Of a DNA stretch of 64,000 nt, positions 8,846-16,859 are shown piece by piece. The DNA comes from Companilactobacillus heilongjiangensis (GTDB lineage Bacteria > Bacillota > Bacilli > Lactobacillales > Lactobacillaceae). Numbering within the stretch: the stretch's first letter is position 1; each line of letters begins with the position of its first letter. The stretch is from NCBI RefSeq assembly GCF_000831645.3, contig NZ_CP012559.1, positions 2,542,001 through 2,606,000 of the forward strand, written 5' to 3'. Under the pieces are notes generated by a model. It saw only the letters and a list, made by a program, of their open reading frames with translations, made no database searches and was not told where the DNA came from. The position numbers and the translations under genes were made by a program.

Positions 8846-9518
8846 GATTTTTCACACTCTTTTCATCATTATATAGTCGGCCATCACGAATATAGACTGT
8901 ACGCATCGCATAATCAGACACTTCGCTATCATGAGTAACCATGATAATAGTTGTTCCAGCTTGATTCAATTTCGTAAAAATCCCCATGATTTCTTTACTA
9001 GTCTTAGAATCCAAAGCACCAGTTGGTTCATCAGCAATAATCAACTTAGGACGGTTAACGATAGCTCGAGCAATCGCAACACGTTGTTGTTGACCACCAG
9101 ATAGTTCAGCTGGACGATTTTTCTCTTTCCCAGTCAAACCAACCTTTTTGATGACATCTTCAACCATCTCATGTTTTTTACTTTGTTCTTTCTTACTATA
9201 AATAAGTGGAATTTCAATATTTTCATAAACGTTATATGTCGTCAACAATTTGAAGTTTTGGAAAACAAACCCCAATTGATCGCCACGGATTTGTGACAAC
9301 TCATTATCGTTAACTTCTTTGTAGCTTTTATTTTCAAGCAGATATTCACCAGTATAGCTTTGATCTAATAATCCCAAGATATTGATCAAAGTCGACTTAC
9401 CTGATCCAGAAGGTCCCATAATTGCTAAAAATTCCCCATCAGCAACCTCTAAATCGATATTCTGTAACACAGTGAATTTGCCATAAGTTTTACCTACATC
9501 AGTAACTTTAAGCATCAT
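8838..9518 (-). CDS. MacB/LolD-type ABC transporter ATPase
   Basis: A 226-residue nucleotide-binding subunit with Walker A GPSGSGKST, Q-loop region FVFQNFKLL, signature LSGGQQQRVAIARA, Walker B LIIADEPTGALD and the switch histidine in MVTHDS. It belongs to the o228/LolD class that pairs with FtsX-type permeases. It sits between the adaptor gene (9 bases away) and the permease gene (overlapping), so the three form one transport complex. Confidence 0.95.
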   Translation of the reverse strand: MMLKVTDVGKTYGKFTVLQNIDLEVADGEFLAIMGPSGSGKSTLINILGLLDQSYTGEYLLENKSYKEVNDNELSQIRGDQLGFVFQNFKLLTTYNVYENIEIPLIYSKKEQSKKHEMVEDVIKKVGLTGKEKNRPAELSGGQQQRVAIARAIVNRPKLIIADEPTGALDSKTSKEIMGIFTKLNQAGTTIIMVTHDSEVSDYAMRTVYIRDGRLYNDEKSVKNHD

Positions 9519-9527
9519 TTCACCGCC

Positions 9528-10439
9528 TTATTTTAAGACTAGCTTGTCGCCAGCCTTAAGCCCATCGATCACGTAGTAATCTTGATCTTTTTTCATCATC
9601 GTTACATGTTTCTTATGCTTCTTGTCATTCTTCAAAAGATAGACTGTGTTCTTACTCCAAACGGCTTTAGAAGGGATCTTGTAACCATCAGATTCAGTCT
9701 TGATTTGGACGTGCATACCGTATGGGAGCTTGTCTTCAGTCGCAACACGGAAGTGATAGTAAGAAACGTTGTGAGTACTGTAAGGAATAGCATCCTTTTG
9801 TTCATAATTACCGGAAATCTTTGTACCATCGTTCTTGATGATTGTAACGTCGGCACCTAGTTTGATTTTATCAAGACTGTACTCGTTCACATTACCTTGG
9901 ATAACTGGAGCGCCATAAATATAACTTCTACCAGCATCATCCTTGTAGTAAACACCACTGATTGGTGCCAAAACGGTTCTATTTTGAGCCTTAGTAATCT
10001 TGTTAATTTTAGCTTGAGTTTCAGCTAAGACTTCTTGATTCTTACTCAATTCAATCTTGTCAGCAGTAGTTTTGTCGGTTGAATTATATGCTTGGATTGC
10101 AAGTTGGGCTTGTTGAATCTCAGCGTTGGCACTGGCCAAGTCACTGCTCATATCACGATAAAAGCTGAATAATACTTGTCCTTTAGTAACTTTTTGACCA
10201 TTAATAACGTGAGTTGAAGTCAAAGTTTCATCTTCACTCTTGGGTTGGTCACTGACCGCTTGCTTATCTGTTTCTTGAACAATACCGTTGAAATAATTAG
10301 TATTGTCGCGCTGCACAGTATAAGTTTTGTAATCTATTTTATTAGTATCATTCTTAAAGCCGTTTCCTAAAACTAAAAACAAAATAACGGCAATTAGGAC
10401 AACATTAATACCCCAAATAGCAATCTTGATTTTCTTCAT
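9528..10439 (-). CDS. Membrane-fusion-like adaptor of a MacB-type exporter
   Basis: A 303-residue protein with an N-terminal anchor helix (residues 5-25) and an extracytoplasmic body. Residues 115-155 are helical and rich in A, Q, E and K, followed by the lipoyl/barrel-like segment VLAPISGVYYKDD. The conserved C-terminal KAVWSKNTVYLLKN strand of HlyD/YknX-type adaptors is present. In Gram-positives such proteins (as in YknXYZ) assist an FtsX-type permease in exporting toxic peptides. It is the first gene of the operon, which suggests a role in self-protection or peptide release. Confidence 0.85.
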   Translation of the reverse strand: MKKIKIAIWGINVVLIAVILFLVLGNGFKNDTNKIDYKTYTVQRDNTNYFNGIVQETDKQAVSDQPKSEDETLTSTHVINGQKVTKGQVLFSFYRDMSSDLASANAEIQQAQLAIQAYNSTDKTTADKIELSKNQEVLAETQAKINKITKAQNRTVLAPISGVYYKDDAGRSYIYGAPVIQGNVNEYSLDKIKLGADVTIIKNDGTKISGNYEQKDAIPYSTHNVSYYHFRVATEDKLPYGMHVQIKTESDGYKIPSKAVWSKNTVYLLKNDKKHKKHVTMMKKDQDYYVIDGLKAGDKLVLK

Positions 10440-10485
10440 AAATAATCTCCCTAAATTTGCTTATCTTAAATAGCATAACAGTCTT

Positions 10486-10514
10486 AAACTAGACAAAAAT
10501 TGGCGTACTGTCAA
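10486..10514 (-). promoter_or_regulatory. Candidate promoter of the MacB-like operon
   Basis: On the minus strand a perfect TTGACA (10509-10514) is followed after 17 bases by TAGTTT (10486-10491). The -10 is poor, so this is tentative. Confidence 0.35.
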
Positions 10515-10644
10515 TGTTTGTTGGCAAAAAAATAGAGCATTGCTGCCCTGATTTTTTATAAAGTTTAATGATACCAACAAAGTTAGCGGTTACAATTTTC
10601 TGAAATTTTTTACTCTAATTATCGCTTAAAGATTTTTTAAATAT

Positions 10645-10825
10645 GCCGTTTCCAGAGCTGAGAGTATTCATCTGCTGCGCGGCACGGCTCGAGCCAAGGT
10701 ACGGTCTCGATCCTCGGTTGAAGCCTTTCCAAAAACCGGAAAGTCTCCAACACGTCCGGTGGTGTAATCGCTAAAGCGATAACGCCACTTTCGCTGCTGA
10801 TGAATACTCTCAGCTCTTCCAACTA
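10645..10825 (-). repeat. Cloverleaf repeat copy 5, reverse (pairs with copy 6)
   Basis: Starts GCCGTTTCCAGAGCTGAGAG and ends CTCTTCCAACTAG. The first hairpin is GTAATCGC / GCGATAAC, a compensatory change from GTAATGGC / GCCATTAC. The spacer to copy 6 is 178 bp of AT-rich sequence with no gene seen. Confidence 0.92.
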
Positions 10826-11003
10826 GTTTGTTTGATAATTTGACGATTGATTAAAAACTTCAGATTTAACCCTTAATTTATTTCTACAAAAGTTAAACGA
10901 CTCCAATCAGAGCTCCAATCTATTTAATACATTTCAATTTATATTGTGTCCTAAAAACTACCATCAAACAAAATATCAGAATATATATATTCCAAAACAA
11001 AAA

Positions 11004-11178
11004 GCCGGAGGGTGTCGATAATGTAGTCCGCTGTGCAGGTGGTGTAATGGCTTTAGCCATTACACCACGGGGCGACTTTGGAGACTTACCGAACTTTGGT
11101 AAGGCTTCAAAGCGAGACTTGAGACCTTGGCTCAAGTCGGTCCCCATAGCGGAACTACATTATTGACGCCCTCCGGCG
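11004..11178 (+). repeat. Cloverleaf repeat copy 6, forward
   Basis: Outer arms GCCGGAGGGTGTCGATAATG and CATTATTGACGCCCTCCGGC pair perfectly, though the arm sequence differs from other copies. Internal hairpins are as in copy 2. The right end is 12 bp from the stop codon of the NhaC gene. Confidence 0.92.
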
Positions 11179-11189
11179 TCCAGAGACAC

Positions 11190-12593
11190 CTAAGCAGTCA
11201 CAACTTTTTTAGATGTCTTATCCTGACGTTTTAAACCAATTCCGGTAAATCCACTAATAATGGAAAGAACTGGTGATAATAGACTGAAGAAACAGAATGG
11301 TAAGAAGGTTAATGTTGGTACTCCTAAGGTATTGGCAGCGAAAGCTCCGGCAACGCCCCATGGAATCAAGTAGTTGATTACTGTACCACCATCTTCAAGT
11401 ACACGACTCAAGGCCAAGTTATCCAAACCATGTTCATTGAATGTTTGTTTGAATGCTTTACCAGGTAAAATAACTGATAAGTATTGTTCACCAACAAAGA
11501 TGTTAACGCCGATTCCTGAAAGGATTGTTGCTGTAACGACGGCACCTGGTGTTTTAAGTTTCTTGGCAAGTGGTGTCATGGCTGTTTGAATGACGTTAAA
11601 CTTCATTAACAAGCCACCTAACGAAAGAGTTAGGAAAATCAATGAGACTGTACCCATCATGGAAGAAATCCCACCACGAGTTAACAAAGCGTCAACACTA
11701 GCATTGCCAGTTTTTGAAACAAATCCACTTTCGATAAATCCAGCGATATCTTTTACTGGTGTGCCAGGTTTTTCAACAAAAATCATTCCGACTGTTACGG
11801 TAATATTTAAAATCAAAGTTGCAATAGCGGGAATTTTCATAATCGAACAAGCGAACAATAAAGCAATTGGTAAAATTGACCACCATGTGATGATGAAATT
11901 AGAATTCAAAACGTTTAAAGTTGTATCGATTTTAGATAAACTAGCACCTGATCCAGCGTTGCCGAGAATTGTGTAAAGAATCAATGAAATGATAAATGCG
12001 GGAATCGTTGTCCACATCAAGTTTTTAATGTGATCGAACAAGTCATCTTCGGCAATCGCTGAAGCCAAGTTAGTTGAATCTGAAAGTGGTGAAGTCTTAT
12101 CACCAAAAATGGCACCTGAGATAATTGCACCAGCAACCAAAGCTGGATTCATTCCTAAAGTTTGGCCCATTCCGAACAAGGCGATTCCGATTGTTGAAAC
12201 AATAGTAAAGGCACTACCGATTGATGTACCAATCAAAGCACAAACTAGGAAAACTGATGGCACGAACCATTGCGCTGAAATCAAGTGGAATCCGGCAACC
12301 ATCATTGATGGAATAATTCCGGCCGCAATCCAAGTACCAATCAAAGCTCCGATTAAAATAAAAATGAAGATGGGAATAATTCCGTTTTTAACACCATCAG
12401 TAATACCGTCAAAAATTTCATCCCATTCAGTGCCACGAACTTTAGCCCATAAAATCAATAGACCGATGACTACTAAAACTGGTGTTTGAGGTGACAAGCC
12501 AAACTTGATAACTCCAAATCCTAAAACAATCAGCATCATTACTAAAATTACGATTGCTTCTCTAAAACTGACATTCTTTTTACTCTTATTCAT
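11190..12593 (-). CDS. NhaC-family antiporter / candidate amino acid transporter
   Basis: A 467-residue integral membrane protein with about 11-12 helices. The NhaC-family segments SGAIFGDKTSPLSDSTNLAS (about 165-185) and GVAGAFAANTLGVPT near the C-terminus are visible. The family exchanges Na+ for protons or organic substrates. The leader of this gene is a T-box riboswitch, which ties expression to an uncharged tRNA; this fits an amino acid transporter better than a housekeeping sodium pump. The best-looking specifier triplet is TAC (Tyr). As I recall, comparative genomics has linked Tyr T-boxes to NhaC-type genes in Lactobacillales. The gene is monocistronic. Confidence 0.85.
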   Translation of the reverse strand: MNKSKKNVSFREAIVILVMMLIVLGFGVIKFGLSPQTPVLVVIGLLILWAKVRGTEWDEIFDGITDGVKNGIIPIFIFILIGALIGTWIAAGIIPSMMVAGFHLISAQWFVPSVFLVCALIGTSIGSAFTIVSTIGIALFGMGQTLGMNPALVAGAIISGAIFGDKTSPLSDSTNLASAIAEDDLFDHIKNLMWTTIPAFIISLILYTILGNAGSGASLSKIDTTLNVLNSNFIITWWSILPIALLFACSIMKIPAIATLILNITVTVGMIFVEKPGTPVKDIAGFIESGFVSKTGNASVDALLTRGGISSMMGTVSLIFLTLSLGGLLMKFNVIQTAMTPLAKKLKTPGAVVTATILSGIGVNIFVGEQYLSVILPGKAFKQTFNEHGLDNLALSRVLEDGGTVINYLIPWGVAGAFAANTLGVPTLTFLPFCFFSLLSPVLSIISGFTGIGLKRQDKTSKKVVTA

Positions 12594-12693
12594 TTTGAAT
12601 CCTCCAAATTGTTTTTTACCTGCGAATGCTAGAAAAAACTAATATCGAGGATTACCACCACATGTATTGATCATCATTTTCCGTACCCCTTTG

Positions 12694-12733
12694 TATAAAA
12701 AAAGTCCCCGCTGCAAAAATATGCAACAGGGAC
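12694..12733 (-). terminator. T-box-controlled intrinsic terminator
   Basis: On the minus strand GTCCCTGTTGCA / TGCAGCGGGGAC closes a short loop and is followed by seven T. It overlaps the 3' part of the T-box antiterminator region. Confidence 0.9.
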
Positions 12734-12950
12734 GATTTACCGTGGTACCACCCAGCTTGAGCATAGTTCAAAAAAACTATTGCTCCACTCTTGAGAATAA
12801 CGGCTCTCTTATTCCGCTTGGCAAAACCAAGTCATGTCTGGTATTTCATAACTGCACCCTGACCGGTTCGCATCAACCACCGGCTTTCTTACGCCCAGAT
12901 ACATTACTAATTAATTCAGACACTTATATGTGTTTATTTGATTGCCTTAA
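12695..12950 (-). promoter_or_regulatory. T-box riboswitch (probable Tyr specifier) upstream of NhaC
   Basis: Read leftward: the Stem I base helix GTGTCTG pairs with CAGACAT, an AGTA/GAA loop-E-like pair frames the specifier loop, then comes the T-box core GGGTGGTACCACGG, and last a strong terminator. The 3' side of the specifier loop reads GAAATAC before the closing helix, so TAC (Tyr) is the best triplet; AAT and ATA are less likely registers. Uncharged tRNA would stabilise the antiterminator and allow transcription of the transporter. Confidence 0.88.
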
Positions 12951-12979
12951 ACAATAACAGGCTGATTCATTTCTGTCAA
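12951..12979 (-). promoter_or_regulatory. Promoter of the T-box leader
   Basis: On the minus strand TTGACA (12974-12979), a 17-base spacer, then TATTGT (12951-12956). The position fits a transcript starting just before Stem I. Confidence 0.75.
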
Positions 12980-13006
12980 CTTTAAATTCGGTGCTAGTTA
13001 AATATT

Positions 13007-13200
13007 CCGTCTCCAGAGCTGGGAAATATTCTCTAGCTGTGCGGAACGGCCCGAGCCAAAATGCGGTCTCGAACCTCGGTTTGAAGCCTTGACACAGTCC
13101 GTCAAGTCTCCAAACACGCCCGGTGGTATAAGGACGGGAGGTTCTCCCGTCCTTATACCACTACCACAGCACACAAATATTTCCCAGCTCTTCCGACTAA
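13007..13200 (-). repeat. Cloverleaf repeat copy 7, reverse
   Basis: Outer arms GAGCTGGGAAATATT / AATATTTCCCAGCTC. The first hairpin is long: GGTATAAGGACGGGA / TCCCGTCCTTATACC. Nearly identical to copy 9 in inverted orientation on the other side of the gln operon. Confidence 0.93.
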
Positions 13201-13283
13201 TTCGTTAGTAATAATTGAATGCAAAGTATCAACATTCACGATATTTAAACGATGTAATATCAACTAGCACCATGCATATCTTT

Positions 13284-13937
13284 TTATGCCATACGACGAT
13301 CAATAAATTTTGACAACAGTGACAAAGCGTAACAAACGATAAAGTACATAACCGCCATAGCCACGAAGACTGGAATGATGAAGTTAGGGTCTTGTCCATA
13401 AACAACTTGACCGTGTTGCATCAATTCTGGCACAACAATGATTGTTGCCAAAGATGTATCCTTGATCAATGAAATAAATTGGCTAACCATTGCTGGAATC
13501 ATCTTTTTATATGCTTGTGGTAGAACAATATGCCACATTGCTTGCGACATCTTCATCCCCATTGCCCGTGATGCTTCCATTTGTCCGGGATCAACTGCCA
13601 AAATACCTGAACGGATAATCTCGGCAATCATCATCGATTCGAAGACTGTCATCGCTAAAATGGCTGCGGGAATCGTATCCGGTTTGAAACCAAATGCTGG
13701 CAAGCCAAAGTAAACGAAGAAGATAATTAGTAGCAGTGGTAAATTACGAATAACATCGATTATAAAACCAACAATTTTTGATAAATAAGGAACCTTATCA
13801 TAACGAATGATTCCTAAAATTGATCCAATAATAAAACTTAAAATCACCGATATAACGGAGATCAAAATCGTGATCCATAAGCCTTGGAGAAGGAATCTGA
13901 TATTGATCCATGAATAAGCGTCAATCCAATTTTGCAT
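13284..13937 (-). CDS. glnP: Polar amino acid ABC transporter permease, GlnP-like
   Basis: A 217-residue permease with about five helices and the HisM/GlnP cytoplasmic loop EASRAMGMKMSQAMWHIVLPQA (about 123-144; the EAA-type contact with the ATPase). It is the last gene of a four-gene operon read leftward (ATPase, binding protein, two permeases), the order of glnQHMP in Bacillus subtilis. With its partner permease it forms the membrane channel for glutamine or related amino acids. The ligand is assigned by operon resemblance only. Confidence 0.87.
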   Translation of the reverse strand: MQNWIDAYSWINIRFLLQGLWITILISVISVILSFIIGSILGIIRYDKVPYLSKIVGFIIDVIRNLPLLLIIFFVYFGLPAFGFKPDTIPAAILAMTVFESMMIAEIIRSGILAVDPGQMEASRAMGMKMSQAMWHIVLPQAYKKMIPAMVSQFISLIKDTSLATIIVVPELMQHGQVVYGQDPNFIIPVFVAMAVMYFIVCYALSLLSKFIDRRMA

Positions 13938-13950
13938 TATTTTTCTCCTC

Positions 13951-14589
13951 CTAAGCTAATTTTCTTTCTAGATGTTGCATGTAATAACTAATTGGCAACG
14001 TTATGATCAAGTAGAAAACACCAACGATAATGTAAGTATTAACTGTATCAAACGTTTGTGAAGCAATGGCGTTACCTTGGTACATCAAATCAAATCCAGC
14101 AACGAAAGCTAGAACTGAAGAGTTTTTGACCAAGTTAACGAATTGGTTACCCAATGGTGGGATAACGTACTTGAAAGCTTGTGGTAAAACGATATAACGC
14201 ATCGCTTGACTGAAAGTCATCCCTTGTCCACGAGCTGCTTCCATTTGTCCGGGGTCAACTGAATTGATACCGGCACGAACAGTTTCAGCGATAAAAGCAG
14301 ACGTATAAATCGTCAAACCAATTGTTCCTGCTGTGAATCCGTTGATTTTGACAACGTACAACGGAATTACCAAGTAGAAAAACATTGTAATAACTAGTAG
14401 CGGAATATTACGGAAAACTTCTACATAAATATTACCGATGATACGTAAGAACTTATTTGGTACTACTTCGAGAATTGCGAACAGTGATCCGATAATTAAA
14501 CTAAAGAACAGTGCCAGAACACTTGATAGCAACGTCCAACCAAATCCACTGATAAATGCACTCCAGTTACTTGTTAGTAGATGAATCAT
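13951..14589 (-). CDS. glnM: Polar amino acid ABC transporter permease, GlnM-like
   Basis: A 212-residue paralog of the neighbouring permease with about five helices and the loop MEAARGQGMTFSQAMRYIVL (about residues 121-140). It overlaps the binding-protein gene by four bases (ATGA) and is followed 13 bases later by the second permease, so the operon is tightly coupled. Permease pairs of this type form a heterodimer in HisM/GlnM families. Confidence 0.87.
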   Translation of the reverse strand: MIHLLTSNWSAFISGFGWTLLSSVLALFFSLIIGSLFAILEVVPNKFLRIIGNIYVEVFRNIPLLVITMFFYLVIPLYVVKINGFTAGTIGLTIYTSAFIAETVRAGINSVDPGQMEAARGQGMTFSQAMRYIVLPQAFKYVIPPLGNQFVNLVKNSSVLAFVAGFDLMYQGNAIASQTFDTVNTYIIVGVFYLIITLPISYYMQHLERKLA

Positions 14590-15413
14590 TTGCGTAGCAC
14601 CTCCTTGTAGTTAAATCCAGGTACATTACCAAACCACTTAAGGATTAATTTATTGTATGTACCGTCAGCCTCAACTTCACCTAAAGCCTTGTTGATACCT
14701 GCTTTTAAGTCAGTCTGGCCCTTGTTGATACCAATACCATAAGGTTCAGTTGTAAAGGCTTCACCTTGTAGTTTGTAGCCAGGGTTCTTAACTGCCATAC
14801 CAGCTAAAATAACGTTATCAGTTGTCAAAGCATCACCCTGACCTGACTTCAAAGCTGTTAGAGCTTGAGCATAATCAGGCAATTGGAGAACCCGAGCTTT
14901 TGGAGCAAATTTCTTAACATTTTGAACTGAGTTAGAGCCGACAACCCCAATGATTGTCTTGTTGTTAAGATCTTGAACTTTCTTAATTGGCGAACCGTCT
15001 TTAACTAAAATTGATTGACCCGCATCAAAGTATGACTTGGAAAAATCAATCGTCTTTTGACGTTCCGGCGTTATGGTCATTGTAGCGATGATAGCATCGA
15101 TATTACCATTCTTTAACAAAGGGATACGTGACTGCGATGTAACGGTAACGAATTTAGCTTTGGCATCTTTACCATACATTTTCTTAGTAATAGCTTTGGC
15201 TAAATCAATTTCAAATCCCTTTTCTTGTCCGTCTTTAACATCCACCAAACCAAGCAACTTAGTATCGGCTTTAACACCCCAAGTTACTGTTTTGGATTTC
15301 TTGTTATTTTCATAAAGATTTTGTGACGACAGTGATTGTGAACCACAGCCGGCTAATGTAAAGACTAGAAGTAAAGAAGTGATAATTACTGCAAAATATT
15401 TCCAGCGTTTCAT
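14586..15413 (-). CDS. glnH: Amino acid ABC transporter substrate-binding lipoprotein, GlnH-like
   Basis: A 275-residue SBP_bac_3 protein. The N-terminal signal ends in a lipobox (FTLAGCGS, Cys about residue 23), so it is membrane-anchored by lipid. The ligand-fold signature GFEIDLAKAI, the repeated NGNIDAIIATMTITPERQ segment and the DALTTDNVILAG hinge region follow. It binds a polar amino acid outside the cell and delivers it to the two permeases encoded downstream. Glutamine or glutamate is likely by operon type, not proven by residues. Confidence 0.9.
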   Translation of the reverse strand: MKRWKYFAVIITSLLLVFTLAGCGSQSLSSQNLYENNKKSKTVTWGVKADTKLLGLVDVKDGQEKGFEIDLAKAITKKMYGKDAKAKFVTVTSQSRIPLLKNGNIDAIIATMTITPERQKTIDFSKSYFDAGQSILVKDGSPIKKVQDLNNKTIIGVVGSNSVQNVKKFAPKARVLQLPDYAQALTALKSGQGDALTTDNVILAGMAVKNPGYKLQGEAFTTEPYGIGINKGQTDLKAGINKALGEVEADGTYNKLILKWFGNVPGFNYKEVLRK

Positions 15414-15424
15414 ATTCTTACCCC

Positions 15425-16165
15425 CTAGTGTTTAATAATCTTGCTCAAAAACTGTGTAGCACGTTCGTTCGTTGGATGATTGAAGAAAGTATCCTTGTCG
15501 TCATCTTCCAAAATTTCACCGTCAGCCATAAAGATAACTCGGTTAGCAACTTCTTGAGCAAAGCCCATTTCGTGAGTAACGATTAGAGAAGTCATATCGC
15601 TTTGGCTAGTAACATACTTGATAACCTTCAAAACATCGTCGATCATTTCTGGATCCAAAGCACTGGTAGGTTCGTCAAAGAGCATGCAACGAGGTTTCAT
15701 AGCTAAAGATCTAGCAATGGCGACACGTTGTTTTTGTCCACCAGAGATTTGTGAAGGCATATTATGGGCTTTATCAGCTAAGCCGACTTGATCAAGCAAA
15801 GCCATAGCCTGCTTTTTATTTTCTTCTTCATTCATTTTTAAAACGATTCTAGGTGCTAACATGATATTCTCAAGAACATCCTTGTTGGCGTACAAGTTAA
15901 AGTGTTGGAAAACCATTCCGACATCACGTCTAATACGGTTGATATCAGTTGATCTATCAGCAATATCACGTCCGTTGACAATTAATTGCCCTTCTTGAAT
16001 CGTTTCCAAACCATTGACAGTTCTGGATAAAGTACTCTTACCTGATCCAGATGGTCCGATTAAAACAACTGTTTCACCCTTGTCAATTTCCAAGTTAATA
16101 TCCTTTAAAGCATGGAAATCTCCGTAATACTTTTGCACATTGCGGAATTCAATCATTGATGACAT
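15425..16165 (-). CDS. glnQ: Amino acid ABC transporter ATPase, GlnQ-like
   Basis: A 246-residue ATPase: Walker A GPSGSGKSTL, Q-loop MVFQHFNLYANKDVLENI, signature ISGGQKQRVAIARS, Walker B CMLFDEPTSALDPE, H-loop IVTHEMGFA. The HFNL(Y/F) segment is typical of polar amino acid importers. First gene of the operon; AAGGGAG lies before the chosen ATG. Upstream is a good promoter and, further up, a bidirectional terminator. Confidence 0.93.
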   Translation of the reverse strand: MSSMIEFRNVQKYYGDFHALKDINLEIDKGETVVLIGPSGSGKSTLSRTVNGLETIQEGQLIVNGRDIADRSTDINRIRRDVGMVFQHFNLYANKDVLENIMLAPRIVLKMNEEENKKQAMALLDQVGLADKAHNMPSQISGGQKQRVAIARSLAMKPRCMLFDEPTSALDPEMIDDVLKVIKYVTSQSDMTSLIVTHEMGFAQEVANRVIFMADGEILEDDDKDTFFNHPTNERATQFLSKIIKH

Positions 16166-16223
16166 AGCTAAATGCTCCCTTCTTACTTCGTGAAAAATAA
16201 TTCTAAAAAATTATATTAAGAAA

Positions 16224-16252
16224 ATTTTAATGTTTAAATTATGTTTTGGCAA
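16224..16252 (-). promoter_or_regulatory. Promoter of glnQHMP
   Basis: On the minus strand TTGCCA (16247-16252), exactly 17 bases, then TAAAAT (16224-16229), about 60 bases before the glnQ start codon. Confidence 0.6.
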
Positions 16253-16315
16253 CAAAAAAACATTTTGTGAAAGAAATGTTCGTCTTTTTAACGAATGACC
16301 ATTGACCCAGAAAAA

Positions 16316-16335
16316 CTATAACACCAATGTTATAG
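16316..16335. promoter_or_regulatory. Perfect 8-bp inverted repeat upstream of the gln promoter
   Basis: CTATAACA-CCAA-TGTTATAG is a perfect dyad about 65 bases upstream of the -35 box. It could be an operator or a small hairpin. No known site matches it clearly. Confidence 0.4.
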
Positions 16336-16384
16336 GGATTATAATCTTAACGCTTTTTAAATTAAAAAAATTTTTACGAACAAA

Positions 16385-16425
16385 TAAAAAAGTTCACTTT
16401 ATTAAAACAAAAGTGAACTTTTTTA
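16385..16425. terminator. Bidirectional terminator
   Basis: AAAAAAGTTCACTTT / AAAGTGAACTTTTTT hairpin with A-run before and T-run after. It probably ends leftward transcripts of the BceAB genes before the gln operon. Confidence 0.75.
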
Positions 16426-16495
16426 ATGTTTTCGAAAAATTGTTGAGGATTTCGAAATCTATATAGATTAATTATTAAGGGGGGAAGTGCTTCTC

Positions 16496-16582
16496 GTTTC
16501 CGAGAAGCTGCGCACAAAAGGTTTTTCGTATTCTGTCTCCAGAGCTGAGAGTACCCGTTGTGCGCAGTTTCTCGGAAGAAAC
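16496..16582. repeat. Inverted repeat enclosing a cloverleaf-repeat fragment (copy 8 remnant)
   Basis: Arms GTTTCCGAGAAGCTGCGCAC (16496-16515) and TTGTGCGCAGTTTCTCGGAA (16558-16577) are nearly complementary. The roughly 40-base interior contains CTGTCTCCAGAGCTGAGAGT, the left end of a reverse cloverleaf repeat. It looks like a rearranged, mostly deleted copy. Confidence 0.55.
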
Positions 16583-16653
16583 TGCTGGAACTTGTTACTT
16601 TATGCATGGTACTTATTGATAACCTATTTCAAATTCAACTAACAACGATTAAT

Positions 16654-16850
16654 TAGTCGGAAGAGCTGGGAAATATTTGTGTGCCGTGGTAGTGGTATAA
16701 GTACGGAAGGAATTTTCCGTACTTATACCACCGGACGTGTTTGGAGACTTGACGAACTGTGTCAAGGCTTCAAACCGAGGTTCGAGACCGCATTTTGGCT
16801 CGGACCGTTCCGCACAGCTTGAGAATATTTCCCAGCTCTGGAGACGGCAG
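16654..16850 (+). repeat. Cloverleaf repeat copy 9, forward
   Basis: The reverse complement of copy 7 with few differences. Those in the first hairpin are mostly compensatory (GGTATAAGTACGGAA / TTCCGTACTTATACC). Its right end is 10 bp from the stop codon of the BceB-type permease. Confidence 0.93.
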
Positions 16851-16859
16851 CACTACATG

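Noticed and set aside
10637-10822. Conserved open frame of about 60 codons inside several cloverleaf repeats (also in copies 14, 16, 24), reading MEELRVFI...
   Set aside because: No ribosome site, TTG-type start, and different subfamilies keep other frames open. The paired substitutions follow stem structure and not codon positions, so the frame is a by-product of low stop density.
11374-12489. Plus-strand open frames opposite the NhaC gene
   Set aside because: Antisense shadows of a clear membrane protein gene; no start signals.
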